Assembly: GCA_023428085.1 (NCBI GenBank)
Contig: JAEYZK010000106.1
Coordinates: 1 to 57,641 of the forward strand
Reading direction: 5' to 3'
Origin: Pseudomonadota bacterium
GTDB taxonomy: Bacteria > Myxococcota > Myxococcia > Myxococcales > Anaeromyxobacteraceae
DNA length: 57,641 bases
The position numbers and the translations under genes are program-made. Within the stretch, counting starts at the first letter, position 1. Each line of letters opens with the position of its first letter. The notes beneath the pieces were generated by a model that had not been told where the DNA came from, did not search any database, and saw only the letters and a list, made by a program, of their open reading frames with translations. Of this stretch, positions 1 to 8,548 are shown in pieces.

Positions 1-835
1 GGGCGCGGCGCCCGAGCGCGAGGCCCACCCCGCCGGCCAGCCCGAGCAGCACGCCGAGGCCCAGCGCGGGCGCGGGCCGGGGACGGACCGGGCGCTCCGG
101 AGCGGTGGGCCACGCGAGGACGCGCACGCCGCCCGGGGCGGCGGGGCGCACGACCTGGAGCTCGATCGCCCTGCGCGCCACCGTCAGGTACAGCGCGGCG
201 GCGTCCCGGTCGGCCTGGAGCTGCGGGAGCTCCCGGTCGAAGTAGGCCAGCAGCGGGCCCGCGTCGCTCGCCGCGACGTCGGGCTGGAGGTACCCGGAGC
301 AGACCGACGCCAGCAGGGCGGCGGCGCCCGCCGGCGACCCCGCCTCGGCCGTCACCGTGAGGACCCCGTCGGCGGCGCCGCGGTCGGAGACGACCACACG
401 CGAGAGGGCGGCGTCGACGCGCTCGAGGTGCGATCGCCGCTGGCCCTCGAACCATGGGCCGGGCTGGGCCGCGAGCTCCGTCACGAGCGCGTCCACGCGC
501 CCGGCGCCGACGGGGATCGCACCCGCCGCGTGCGCGCGCGCGCCGGGCACGGCGGCCCGCGCCTCGACGCCCCGCCCGGCCGGGCGGGGCTCCAGCTGGA
601 GGAGCGCGGTCGCGCGGTAGACGCGGGGGGTCAGGAGCAGGTACCCGCCCGCGGCGGTCACCGCGAGCGCGAGCGCCCCGAGGACCACGAGGCGCTCCTC
701 GCGGACCGTGTCGCCGAGCGCGCGGCGGAGGCGGCCGAGCCCGTCGCGCCCGCGCGCCGCGGAGGGGAGCGGTGCGCCGGGCGCTCGCGCCCGCGGCGCG
801 CGTCGCGGCTGGCTCGGTTCGTCGGGCTGCGCCAT
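1..835 (-). CDS. Wzz-type polysaccharide chain-length protein without kinase (3' end beyond window)
   Basis: The visible 278 residues begin at ATG 835 and are still open at the left edge. A Pro/Arg-rich cytoplasmic leader is followed by a first membrane segment at about residues 49-68, then YRATALLQLEP typical of the Wzz fold. A short periplasmic part follows, and a Pro-rich turn (PERPVRPRPAPALG) leads into the second membrane segment just before the edge. Family knowledge: such proteins set polymer length or form the periplasmic part of the export complex. The periplasmic part here is only about 190 residues, roughly half that of the kinase-linked paralogue at 3047-5317. The gene starts 3 bases after the dehydratase stop, so the two are probably co-transcribed. 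The kinase domain could lie beyond the edge, but the second membrane segment is already reached and no kinase linker is visible. Confidence 0.75.
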   Translation of the reverse strand, partial: MAQPDEPSQPRRAPRARAPGAPLPSAARGRDGLGRLRRALGDTVREERLVVLGALALAVTAAGGYLLLTPRVYRATALLQLEPRPAGRGVEARAAVPGARAHAAGAIPVGAGRVDALVTELAAQPGPWFEGQRRSHLERVDAALSRVVVSDRGAADGVLTVTAEAGSPAGAAALLASVCSGYLQPDVAASDAGPLLAYFDRELPQLQADRDAAALYLTVARRAIELQVVRPAAPGGVRVLAWPTAPERPVRPRPAPALGLGVLLGLAGGVGLALGRRA

Positions 836-838
836 CGA

Positions 839-2791
839 TCACTCCCGGGGAGAGGCTGCGGATTCCCACGCCCTGCGCGCCGCCACGTTCACCACGGCGC
901 GCGCACCGAGCGCCGGCCGCGCGGACGGGCGGGCGGCAGCGGGCTTGGGCACGGCCACGTTCTTGGTGACCTGGTAGGTCGGGACCAGTGTCTTCAGCAC
1001 CGTGATCACCCCGTTGCGGTCGCCGGCCTCGGCGAGCCGGTGCAGCTCCCCGAGCCACTCGGCGAGGTCGGGCGGCGGCGGCGGGCTCTCGGTCTGGCGG
1101 ATGCGGTCGCGCACCACCTGCGAGCGTTCCTCCTCCTCCGTGAGCAGCTCCTCGTGGAGCTTCTCCCCCGGGCGCAGGCCGGAGTAGACGATCGGGATCT
1201 CGCCGGGGACCCGACCCGAGAGCGTGATCATGTACTTCGCCAGATCCGCGATCCGGATCGGCTCGCCCATGTCGAGGACGCAGAGCGGCCCGTGGCCGCC
1301 CAGGCCGGCGAGCAACGTGAGCCCCACCGCCTCGGAGATGGTCATGAAGTACCGCGTGCAGTCGGGGTGCGTGACGGTGACCGGTCCGCCGCGCGCGATC
1401 TGCTCCTTGAAGATCGGCACCACGCTGCCGGCCGAGCCGAGCACGTTCCCGAACCGGACCGCGGTCATGCGCGTGCGGGACCGCCGCCCGAGATCGCGGA
1501 TGACCAGCTCGGCCACGCGCTTGGTGGCGCCCATCACGGACGAGGGCTTCACGGCCTTGTCGGTGGAGATGAGCACGAAGCGCTCCGCGCCCGCGGCGTC
1601 GGCCATGGTCGCGACGTTCAAGGTGCCGAAGACGTTGTTCCGCACCGCCTGCTCGGGCGCGTCCTCCATGAGCGGCACGTGCTTGTGCGCCGCCGCGTGG
1701 AAGACGTCCTCGGGCCGGTGGCGCTCGCCGAGGAGCCGCATCGATCGGGGCTCCCGGATGTCGGCCACCTCGAGCCGCAGCACGAGGCCGGGGTGCTCCT
1801 CCGCGAGGCGGCGGCCGCGCAGGTAGAGGTCGTTCTCGTTCATGTCGACCATGACCAGCTCGCGGACGCCGGAGCGGGCGAGCTGCCGGCACAGCTGGCC
1901 GCCGATCGAGCCCGCCGCCCCGGTCACCAGGGCCCGCCGCCCGCCGACGAGCGCGCGGATCGCCGCCTCGTCGAAGGCCACGCGGTCGCGGGAGAGGAGA
2001 TCCTCGGGAGCGACGTCCTCGAGCATCGCCACGGAGACGCGCTGGGCGAGCTGCATGGAGGCGGGCACGATCTTGAAGGCGGCGCGCGAGTTGGCGCACA
2101 TCTCCATGATCCGGCGGATGTGCGGCCCCGAGTGACACCCGTCGGCCAGCAGCACGGTCGAGACCTCGTGGCGCCGGACGAGCGCCGGCAGATCCGGGAG
2201 GGAGCCGACGATGCGGTGTCCGTCGATGCGCCCGCCGACCGATCCCGGCGAGTGGCTCACGAACCCCACGAGCTGGTACGGGGCGGCGGGATCGCGCTCC
2301 AGGTCGCGGGCCAGGAGCTCCGCCTGGACGCCGTTGCCGACGATGAGCGCCCGGGAGGCGGCCCGGGTCCGGTACCGCCAGGCCCAGCGGAAGGCGGCGC
2401 GGGGGCCGAAGCGGACCGCGCCCATCGCCGACAGGGCGAGGAAGAACTCCAGCACGTACACCGTGCGCGGCATCCGGGTCCCGAGGAGCAGCGGCGCGGC
2501 GAGCGCGAAGGCCGCGCTCGCGGCCACGGCCGCCGCGGTCAGGCGCAGCCCGTCCGGGAGGCCGGCGAGGCGGAACGACCAGCGGTGCACGCCGGCGCTC
2601 GCGCTGCCGGCGAGCCGGAGCGCCGCGATGAGCGCCATCGCTGCGGGCGTCGCCTCGCGCCACGGCGACGGGACGGGGCCGTCGAAGCGGAGCCAGAGCG
2701 CCACCTGCAGCATCCCCGCCGACGCGGCGGCGTCGAGCGCGAGGAGGATCGCCGGGCGCGATCCCTGCTTCTGCCAGTGCGACCATGCCAT
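839..2791 (-). CDS. Membrane-bound nucleotide-sugar 4,6-dehydratase (EpsC/PglF/CapD family)
   Basis: Predicted to convert UDP-GlcNAc to the 4-keto-6-deoxy sugar that starts bacillosamine-type synthesis. The protein is 650 residues. Hydrophobic segments occupy roughly residues 13-125, followed by a CoA-binding-like Rossmann domain (about 145-265) and the SDR catalytic domain. The NAD motif GAAGSIG is at 291-297, HAAAHKHVPLME at 365-376, and TDKAVKPSSVMGATK at 410-424; this is the Thr-Asp-Lys/Met variant of the SDR catalytic set known from PglF and FlaA1. The start is ATG 2791, preceded by AGGGGGA; an earlier in-frame start lacks this. It lies 255 bases downstream of the tyrosine-kinase gene and directly upstream of the short Wzz gene. 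An epimerase role of the CapD type is the main alternative, but the EpsN-like aminotransferase in the same locus favours dehydratase. Confidence 0.88.
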   Translation of the reverse strand: MAWSHWQKQGSRPAILLALDAAASAGMLQVALWLRFDGPVPSPWREATPAAMALIAALRLAGSASAGVHRWSFRLAGLPDGLRLTAAAVAASAAFALAAPLLLGTRMPRTVYVLEFFLALSAMGAVRFGPRAAFRWAWRYRTRAASRALIVGNGVQAELLARDLERDPAAPYQLVGFVSHSPGSVGGRIDGHRIVGSLPDLPALVRRHEVSTVLLADGCHSGPHIRRIMEMCANSRAAFKIVPASMQLAQRVSVAMLEDVAPEDLLSRDRVAFDEAAIRALVGGRRALVTGAAGSIGGQLCRQLARSGVRELVMVDMNENDLYLRGRRLAEEHPGLVLRLEVADIREPRSMRLLGERHRPEDVFHAAAHKHVPLMEDAPEQAVRNNVFGTLNVATMADAAGAERFVLISTDKAVKPSSVMGATKRVAELVIRDLGRRSRTRMTAVRFGNVLGSAGSVVPIFKEQIARGGPVTVTHPDCTRYFMTISEAVGLTLLAGLGGHGPLCVLDMGEPIRIADLAKYMITLSGRVPGEIPIVYSGLRPGEKLHEELLTEEEERSQVVRDRIRQTESPPPPPDLAEWLGELHRLAEAGDRNGVITVLKTLVPTYQVTKNVAVPKPAAARPSARPALGARAVVNVAARRAWESAASPRE

Positions 2792-2968
2792 CTGTGTCCC
2801 CCTGCCTGTCGAATGAGTGCGCACCTGCACGCCTGCGGGAGGGTCACGGTTGGAGGAACACCCAAGCGCCACCGGAGGCCCACGGCCGCGGCGGTGGGAC
2901 GGCGCACGGCGGGTGTGGGCCCGGAGCAGCGGCGCAGGCGCGGCGGCGGGGGAGGGGAGGAGGCGAAC

Positions 2969-2986
2969 GCGGGCGCCGGCGCCCGC
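2969..2986. terminator. Perfect 18-base palindrome after the tyrosine-kinase gene
   Basis: GCGGGCGCC followed by its exact complement, in the 255-base gap between the kinase gene and the dehydratase gene. It could fold as a 7-bp stem with a 4-base loop. No T-run follows, so an attenuator, a protein site or chance in GC-rich DNA are all possible. Confidence 0.25.
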
Positions 2987-3046
2987 AGGTGGGCGTCCGG
3001 TCCCCGCGTCGCGACGGGCGGCGCACGGAGCGCGCGCCGTCCGGCT

Positions 3047-5317
3047 TCAGGCGCGCCGGGCGTCGTACCGGCGATAGTGGCCGGACTTGCCGTACCTGCC
3101 GAGCGTGGGCCGGATGTCGTTCAGGACCGCGCCGCGGACCGTGACGCCGTTCCGCACGAGGCGCTTCAGGGCGAGCTCGAGCTCGCCGGTGGTCTGCTGC
3201 TGGGCGCGCACCACGAGGATGTTGACCCCGGCGTGCCGGCCCACGAGCGCGCCGTCGGTCACCGAGAGGATCGGCGGCGTGTCGACGACGACGAGGCGGT
3301 AGCGGCCGCGGACCTGCTCGAGGAGCCGGGCGAACGGCGCGCCCGAGAGCAGCTCGGCGGGGTTGCCGACGCGCCGCCCTGCGGGCAGGACGTCCACGTC
3401 CGGCTGGCTGGTCCGGTGGATCGCCGTCTCGAGCGTCGCCTCGCCGGTGAGGATGTCGGAGAGGCCGGGCTGATCCTGCAGCCCGAAGTAGCGGTGCAGG
3501 ATCGGGCGCCGGAGATCGCCGTCGACGACCAGGACGCGCGCGTCGGGGCCCGCGAGCAGGTGCGCCAGGTTGACCGCCACGAACGACTTGCCGGCCGCGG
3601 GCGCCGGGCTGCAGACGGCGATGACGTTCGTGGAGGTCCGGTCCAGCGCGTACTGCACGCCGGTGCGCAGCGCGCGGAGCTCCTCGACGGCGCCGTCCGA
3701 GGGATCGACCACGGAGAGCACGTCGAGCCGCGCCCGGCGGCTCCGCCGCCCGATGCCGCGCTGGGTCGCGCTGCGCGGGATGGTGGCGAACACGGGCAGG
3801 CCCGTGCGCGCCTCGATGTCGTCGGGATCGCGGACGCCCTCGTCGAAGGCGCTGCCCACGAGCACGAGCGCGACGCCGGCGCCCAGCCCGATGAGCATGG
3901 CGAGGGCCAGCACGAGGCTCTTCCGCGGGCTCACCGGCACGTGCCGCTCCACCGCGTGCTCCACCAGCCGCGCGTTCCCGAGCCAGCCCGACTTGGCGGC
4001 GCGCAGCTCCTCCACGCGGTCGAGGACGTGGCCGTAGCGCTCCGTCGCGGTCCCCACCTTGCGGGTGAGCCGTGCGTACTCGAGCTCGAGGCCGGGGAGG
4101 GCCGCGATCTGCGCCTCCACGGCCCTGCGCTGGTCGCGGAGCTGCTGCGCCCGCTGCTCCGGCGACGCGCCACCCTCGGGGAACCGCACGGTGTGCTTGG
4201 CCGCCAGATCGGCGTCGTCGAGCTCCGCCTCGGTCACGGCGCGGTCCAGGTCGCCGAGCTGCGCCACGAGGCGTCGGGCGTCGACCGAGAGGTTCACGCC
4301 CTGGTTCCGTTGGTGGAAGCGGGTGAGCGCGAGCTCCGCGGCGCCGACGTCCGAGCGGAGCGCGGCCAGCCGCCCCTCCAGGATGCGCAAGGTGCTCGCG
4401 GCCTCGGCCGAGGTCCGGTCGAGGCTCTGGCGCACGTAGGTCGCCGCGAGGGTCTCGAGGATGGTCGCGACGCGGCGCGGGTCGGGGCCGCTGAGCGCGA
4501 CCTCCACGAGGCCGCCGGGCCTGCCCTGCTCCGTCACCCGGAGCGCCTTCTGGAGGCGGTCGATCAGCTCGACGCGGCGCAGCTTCTTCAGGACGAACTC
4601 GGTGTCCGGTCGCGCCGTCAGCCCGCTGACGAGCACCCGGACCGTGTCCGCCCCGTCGCCGGCGACCGCGGGGACCCCCACGCGGCCGGTGAGCCTCACG
4701 TCGCCGGCGGTGAGCTCGTACTGGCCTTCGCCGCGGGCCACGAGCGCGAGGGGCTCGTCGACGAGCGCGTCGGGGACCTCGAGCTGGGCCACCTGGAGCC
4801 GCTCTCCCCCCCAGCCGAAGCGCACGAGGCCGAACGGGGCCGGCGCCGGGGCGCCGCCCTTCCAGCGGCGGGCGAGCGCGGCGCCCACGAACGGCGCGTG
4901 CCGCGGGTGCGCCTCGATGTCGAGCCCGAGCGCGTCGACCACGCTGTCGAGGAGGGCACGGGATCGCAGGAGCCGCATCTCCGCCTCCGCCGGAGGAGCC
5001 GTGTCGAAGAGCTGCACCACCGCCTCCGGGGCGGCCGGCCGCGCGCGTCCCTCGACCTGGACGAGCACGCTCGATTCGTACACGGGCGGGGCCGCGAACA
5101 GGTAGGCGACGCCGGCGGTCACCGCGACAGCGGTGATCGCCAGGACCGTCCAGCGGCGCTCCGCGAGTCTCCACGCGAGCTCCGCCAGCGTCGGCTCGCG
5201 CGGCTCGACGCGGTGGGGACGGGCCGTGGGGAGCCGCCGCAGGATGGGCGACGGGACGTCCGCGGCGGCCCCCGCCGCCGGGCGGATCGCGCGGGACTCC
5301 TCGGTGGGGTTCGACAT
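3047..5317 (-). CDS. Wzc/GumC-type chain-length protein fused to bacterial tyrosine kinase
   Basis: A 756-residue inner-membrane protein controlling polymerisation and export of exopolysaccharide. The N-terminal Wzz domain has a membrane segment at about 58-76, a long periplasmic coiled region (about 300-460) and a second membrane segment at about 468-488. The cytoplasmic kinase follows: Walker A PAPAAGKSF (571-579, Lys577), Walker A' VLVVDGDLRRP (595-605) and Walker B LVVVDTPP (675-682). The tail holds only three tyrosines (742, 748, 751), a short cluster for autophosphorylation. Start ATG 5317 is preceded by GGGAGGAG. The open frame extends far upstream, but that part has no family resemblance and lies in the divergent intergenic region. 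It probably heads the leftward run kinase - dehydratase - short Wzz. Confidence 0.92.
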   Translation of the reverse strand: MSNPTEESRAIRPAAGAAADVPSPILRRLPTARPHRVEPREPTLAELAWRLAERRWTVLAITAVAVTAGVAYLFAAPPVYESSVLVQVEGRARPAAPEAVVQLFDTAPPAEAEMRLLRSRALLDSVVDALGLDIEAHPRHAPFVGAALARRWKGGAPAPAPFGLVRFGWGGERLQVAQLEVPDALVDEPLALVARGEGQYELTAGDVRLTGRVGVPAVAGDGADTVRVLVSGLTARPDTEFVLKKLRRVELIDRLQKALRVTEQGRPGGLVEVALSGPDPRRVATILETLAATYVRQSLDRTSAEAASTLRILEGRLAALRSDVGAAELALTRFHQRNQGVNLSVDARRLVAQLGDLDRAVTEAELDDADLAAKHTVRFPEGGASPEQRAQQLRDQRRAVEAQIAALPGLELEYARLTRKVGTATERYGHVLDRVEELRAAKSGWLGNARLVEHAVERHVPVSPRKSLVLALAMLIGLGAGVALVLVGSAFDEGVRDPDDIEARTGLPVFATIPRSATQRGIGRRSRRARLDVLSVVDPSDGAVEELRALRTGVQYALDRTSTNVIAVCSPAPAAGKSFVAVNLAHLLAGPDARVLVVDGDLRRPILHRYFGLQDQPGLSDILTGEATLETAIHRTSQPDVDVLPAGRRVGNPAELLSGAPFARLLEQVRGRYRLVVVDTPPILSVTDGALVGRHAGVNILVVRAQQQTTGELELALKRLVRNGVTVRGAVLNDIRPTLGRYGKSGHYRRYDARRA

Positions 5318-5846
5318 CTCGCTCCTCCCTCGACGCTGAGTCGCTTGCTCAGGCGCGCAGAGTGTGTGCACGCACCGGCGCCCGCACGCCCCCCCGCCCG
5401 AAGCTGGCACACGCAAGGGCGGGCACCGTGCGGGCGCGCGCGCGCAGAGGTGCCGCGGGACCGGGCGCTCGCTCGGCGATCGGCCGCGGCCGGGGACCGC
5501 GGCCGCGGGTCGCGGTCGCGGGTCGCGATCGCGGGTCGCGGCGCGGTCGCGCGCCCGCCGAGCCCGCCCTCCGGCGCGCGGGGGCGCCGCCCGATCGCCT
5601 CGCCGCGAAAGACCGCGGATGTGGGCCGTTTCCGGCGATTGGCTCCCTCGTCTGGCAGGATCCCCGAACGGGAATTGGAGGCGGCACCTCCCGGGTTGGG
5701 AGCGAGCAGAGAGCAGCCCGTCACCCAGTCCGGTGTGCGAGCGCGCCCTCCACTGTCGCAGCGGCATGGAGGCGATACGCCCGGCGCAGGACCGCCGGGC
5801 GGACAGCCCCGAGTTCCACGAGCGCCCCCTCGAGAAAGGCCCGACA
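5318..5846. other. 529-base divergent intergenic region of the exopolysaccharide locus
   Basis: This gap lies between the divergent tyrosine-kinase gene and the lipoprotein gene. It holds three 13-base direct repeats (5505-5543), an alternating GC tract near 5430 and a small CCCG-AA-CGGG inverted repeat near 5666. No convincing -35/-10 or sigma-54 element and no credible gene was found; open frames crossing it look like composition artefacts. Its size and position make it the likely control region for both directions. Confidence 0.5.
5505..5543. repeat. Three tandem 13-base repeats
   Basis: Three consecutive copies of GCGGGTCGCGRTC; the third ends GCG instead of RTC. They sit in the divergent control region, about 190 bases upstream of the kinase start and 300 bases upstream of the lipoprotein start. 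They may be iterated regulator sites; chance in low-complexity GC sequence is the alternative. Confidence 0.6.
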
Positions 5847-7175
5847 TTGAAGACGCTTCGAAGCAGACCAACCATGATCGTCGCCCTCGCCACCGCATTG
5901 ATCGCCTGCGCTCCCGGTGCAGGGACCGACGGCGGAGGCCCGGACCGCAGCGGGTCCCTCGCGATCCTCCCCGCGTCGATCGAGATCGCGCCGCTCGCGA
6001 CCGCGCAGTTCTCGGCGGCGCTCGGGGGGGAGACCGTCGGCGTCACGTGGAGCGTCGAGGAGGGCGGCGGGACCGTGACGCCTGCGGGCCTCTACACCGC
6101 CCCCGACACGACGGGGACCTACCAGGTCCGCGCCACGAGCAGCATCGACCCCAGCGCGACGTCGACCGCGATCGTCACGGTGGTTGCCTCGCCGCCGCCT
6201 CCGCCGCCTCCGCCGCCTCCTCCCCCTCCTCCCCCTCCGCCGCCCGCGCCCAACCGCCTCGGCACCGGCACCGCCTACACGCCCCAGTTCATCGAGGTGA
6301 CCGGCGGCGGCTCGATGCCGGACTGGCAGACCAACGTGGTCACCGCCGCGTGCGCCGGGGACGGCGTGACCGACGACACCGCCTGCCTCCAGGCCGCGGC
6401 GAACACCGCGCGCAGCCAGAACAAGCCGCTCGTCATCCCCGCGAAGTCGTCGTTCTACAAGATCTCGGGGGCGATCACGCTGTACACGTCCGTCGGCGGG
6501 GTCGGGGGGATGCCCACGATCAGGAACTCCAACATGAGCACCGCATGGGGCGCCCAGAAGATGTTCGTGCTCGCGCCCAGCATGACGGGGTGGATCTACA
6601 ACCTTCACCTCGTCGGGCCGTTCAACGGCAGCAACGCCCTCACCGAGCACGGTCACCAGATCGACGTCGGCAACGTGAACGGGGTCACGATCCGGGGCAA
6701 CCTGTTCGAGAACGCGATGGGCGACGCCGTCAGCTCGGACATCAGCCACTTCGACGGCGGCACGATCTCGCAGAACGTCCTCGTCGACGGCAACACCATG
6801 CGGAACACGTACCGGTGCGCCGTCGCGTTCATCAAGAACCAGCGGCGGTGGGCGGTGCTGAACAACATCATCGAGAAGCCGGTCAACTTCGTGAGCGGCA
6901 TCGACGTCGAGCCGGAGCACGGCGGCTCGGTGATCGGCGTCGAGATCGCCTACAACAAGTTCATCATGAACAACCGGACGCCGAACCCGAACCGCGGCGC
7001 GGACGGGAAGGCCGTCTTCGGCTGGCAGGTCGCCGCCTCGCCGAACCCCGGTCGCGATCTCTACATCCACCACAACTACGGCACGTTCGGGACCGGGTTC
7101 TCCGGGTTCCTGGGCAGCGGGTGGGGCTACATCTACCAGGCTGCGAACGTCGAGGGATCGAGCATCCCGGACTAG
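5847..7175 (+). CDS. Lipoprotein with Ig-like domain, polyproline linker and parallel beta-helix domain
   Basis: A 442-residue predicted exported lipoprotein. I place the start at TTG 5847, preceded by GAGAAAGG. This gives a proper signal peptide, with basic residues KTLRSRP, a hydrophobic core and lipobox LIAC; the later ATG at 5874 would lose the basic residues. An Ig-like/bacterial surface domain (about 30-110) is followed by 18 consecutive prolines, then a domain opening with DGVTDDTACLQAA. That opening is typical of pectate-lyase-like right-handed beta-helix proteins, and many Asn/Gly-rich rungs follow. Such domains bind or cleave acidic polysaccharides, so a role in trimming or holding the exopolysaccharide is inferred. 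No catalytic residues could be assigned. It is transcribed away from the kinase gene and ends convergent to the polymerase gene. Confidence 0.78.
   Translation: MKTLRSRPTMIVALATALIACAPGAGTDGGGPDRSGSLAILPASIEIAPLATAQFSAALGGETVGVTWSVEEGGGTVTPAGLYTAPDTTGTYQVRATSSIDPSATSTAIVTVVASPPPPPPPPPPPPPPPPPPAPNRLGTGTAYTPQFIEVTGGGSMPDWQTNVVTAACAGDGVTDDTACLQAAANTARSQNKPLVIPAKSSFYKISGAITLYTSVGGVGGMPTIRNSNMSTAWGAQKMFVLAPSMTGWIYNLHLVGPFNGSNALTEHGHQIDVGNVNGVTIRGNLFENAMGDAVSSDISHFDGGTISQNVLVDGNTMRNTYRCAVAFIKNQRRWAVLNNIIEKPVNFVSGIDVEPEHGGSVIGVEIAYNKFIMNNRTPNPNRGADGKAVFGWQVAASPNPGRDLYIHHNYGTFGTGFSGFLGSGWGYIYQAANVEGSSIPD
6192..6245 (+). repeat. Polyproline codon tract (18 Pro)
   Basis: A CCN tract mixing CCG and CCT codons that encodes the rigid linker between the Ig-like and beta-helix domains. 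Codon mixing suggests selection for the proline linker rather than simple slippage. Confidence 0.85.
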
Positions 7176-7194
7176 CGGGCCGTCGAGGAGCGCC

Positions 7195-7209
7195 AGGCGC
7201 CCGGCGCCT
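7195..7209. terminator. Hairpin between convergent genes
   Basis: AGGCGC-CCG-GCGCCT, a 6-bp stem in the 32-base space between the beta-helix lipoprotein and the polymerase gene. It could end transcription from both sides, but there is no T-run. Confidence 0.35.
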
Positions 7210-8548
7210 ACGTGGGGACGACGAGCTCGGCCGCGGACCGCCCGCGGTCGAGCTCCCGCGCGCGCGGGGCTCCCGCCCGGCGCGGCGCGGGCTCCGTGAG
7301 GGAGCGCCACGAGAGCAGCGCCGCCAGCCCGGTCCAGAGCGCGGGCTGGCCGAAGAGGCTCGTCCCGATCAGCGCGCCCGCCAGCCAGACGACGGCGCAC
7401 GCCGCCCCGGCGACGCGCGCGCGCGACGTCCAGATCGACACTGCCGCGGCGGCGGCCAGGGCGATCATCCCGAGGATCCCGAGGAGGCCCGTCTCCATGG
7501 CGTGGCCGAGGCCGATGCTCCACACCGCCGTCACGCCCGCGTCGACCTTGTACTTCAGGACGGTGGAGTTGACCGCCGCGTAGGACTGGCCCGGGCCGAC
7601 GCCGACGAGGAAGTCGCGGGCCGAGTCGGTGGACGCCGCGAGCGACTGCACCCCCAGCTCGAGCGAGCCGAGGCGCGCCTGCCAGGAGTCGTTCCGCGCG
7701 AGCTCGAACCGTGAGCCCGCGTGCTCCGTCAGCCACGCCGCGGAGGCCACCGCGATGGCGACGCCCATCAGGAGGGCGGCCCCGCGCGTCCCGAAGCCGC
7801 GCCGCCCGGAGAGCGCGGCCGCGAAGGCCGTGATCGCCGTCCCGAGCACGATCGGCGCGGCGAGGCCCGACTTGGACGCCACCACCAGGGCGCTCCCGCC
7901 CGCGAGCGCGAGCGCGAGCAGCGCGGTGCGGCGCGCCGGCCGCTCCCGCCGCGGCGCGAACAGCGCGTGCGCGAGGACGACCAGCCAGGGTCCGATGCAC
8001 GCGGCCATCGCGGACGGCTCCGCGAACAGGCCGAACGGCCGCTTCACGTACGCGACGTACGTGGGGATGTCCTCGGTGAGGAGCGCCATCGCCGGGTTGG
8101 TCCGCATCGTGCCGGCGAACGGGAACTCGCCTCGCTCGAACGCGAACACCTGGTAGGCGCCGATGGCCGCGTGGACCAGGATCGCGTACGCGGCGCCCGT
8201 GACGAACGCGTCGCCGTGGCCGTCGCGGAGCAGGCGCCGTGCCGGGATGACGGAGAGGAACGCGACCCCCGTCGCCACCAGCGCCTTCGGGGCGATCGCC
8301 GGCGCGAGGGCGGTGCCGAGCATCAGGCAGAAGCACGCCGAGATCGCCACGGGGCCCATGACGGCGGCGTACGGCCACCACTCCGCCGTCCGGAGCCGCG
8401 GGAGCCAGAGCGCGACCAGGCCGAGCGTGAGCATGAACGGGACGGTGAGCGCCGCGGTGTTCCCCACCGGGATCGCCGGGAACACGAAGAACGAAGAGAA
8501 GGCCACGACGCCCGCGAGGCGGGCGCTCCGGCGATCGTCGCTAGCCAT
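7208..8548 (-). CDS. O-antigen ligase/polymerase-like membrane protein (Wzy/WaaL type)
   Basis: A 446-residue protein with about ten to twelve hydrophobic segments and a larger polar loop in the C-terminal half (about residues 270-340). This is the usual layout of Wzy polymerases and WaaL ligases. Wzy joins lipid-linked repeat units in the periplasm; WaaL transfers finished polymer. Its place in a locus with a flippase, a Wzc kinase and an initiating transferase argues for Wzy. Sequence identity within this family is too low to name the substrate. It overlaps the preceding glycosyltransferase gene by 8 bases, so it is the last gene of the leftward run aminotransferase - acyltransferase - flippase - glycosyltransferase - polymerase. 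The C-terminus carries an unusual Arg/Pro-rich cytoplasmic tail. Confidence 0.8.
   Translation of the reverse strand: MASDDRRSARLAGVVAFSSFFVFPAIPVGNTAALTVPFMLTLGLVALWLPRLRTAEWWPYAAVMGPVAISACFCLMLGTALAPAIAPKALVATGVAFLSVIPARRLLRDGHGDAFVTGAAYAILVHAAIGAYQVFAFERGEFPFAGTMRTNPAMALLTEDIPTYVAYVKRPFGLFAEPSAMAACIGPWLVVLAHALFAPRRERPARRTALLALALAGGSALVVASKSGLAAPIVLGTAITAFAAALSGRRGFGTRGAALLMGVAIAVASAAWLTEHAGSRFELARNDSWQARLGSLELGVQSLAASTDSARDFLVGVGPGQSYAAVNSTVLKYKVDAGVTAVWSIGLGHAMETGLLGILGMIALAAAAAVSIWTSRARVAGAACAVVWLAGALIGTSLFGQPALWTGLAALLSWRSLTEPAPRRAGAPRARELDRGRSAAELVVPT

Noticed and set aside
6192..6245. Polyproline tracts considered as contingency loci
   Set aside because: Codons are mixed or the unit is three bases, so slippage would not switch the gene off.
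428..7714. Very long open frame on the plus strand across the kinase and dehydratase genes
   Set aside because: It crosses three clear genes and intergenic DNA, has Arg/Gly/Ala-rich shadow composition and no family motif; GC-rich opposite frames lack stop codons.
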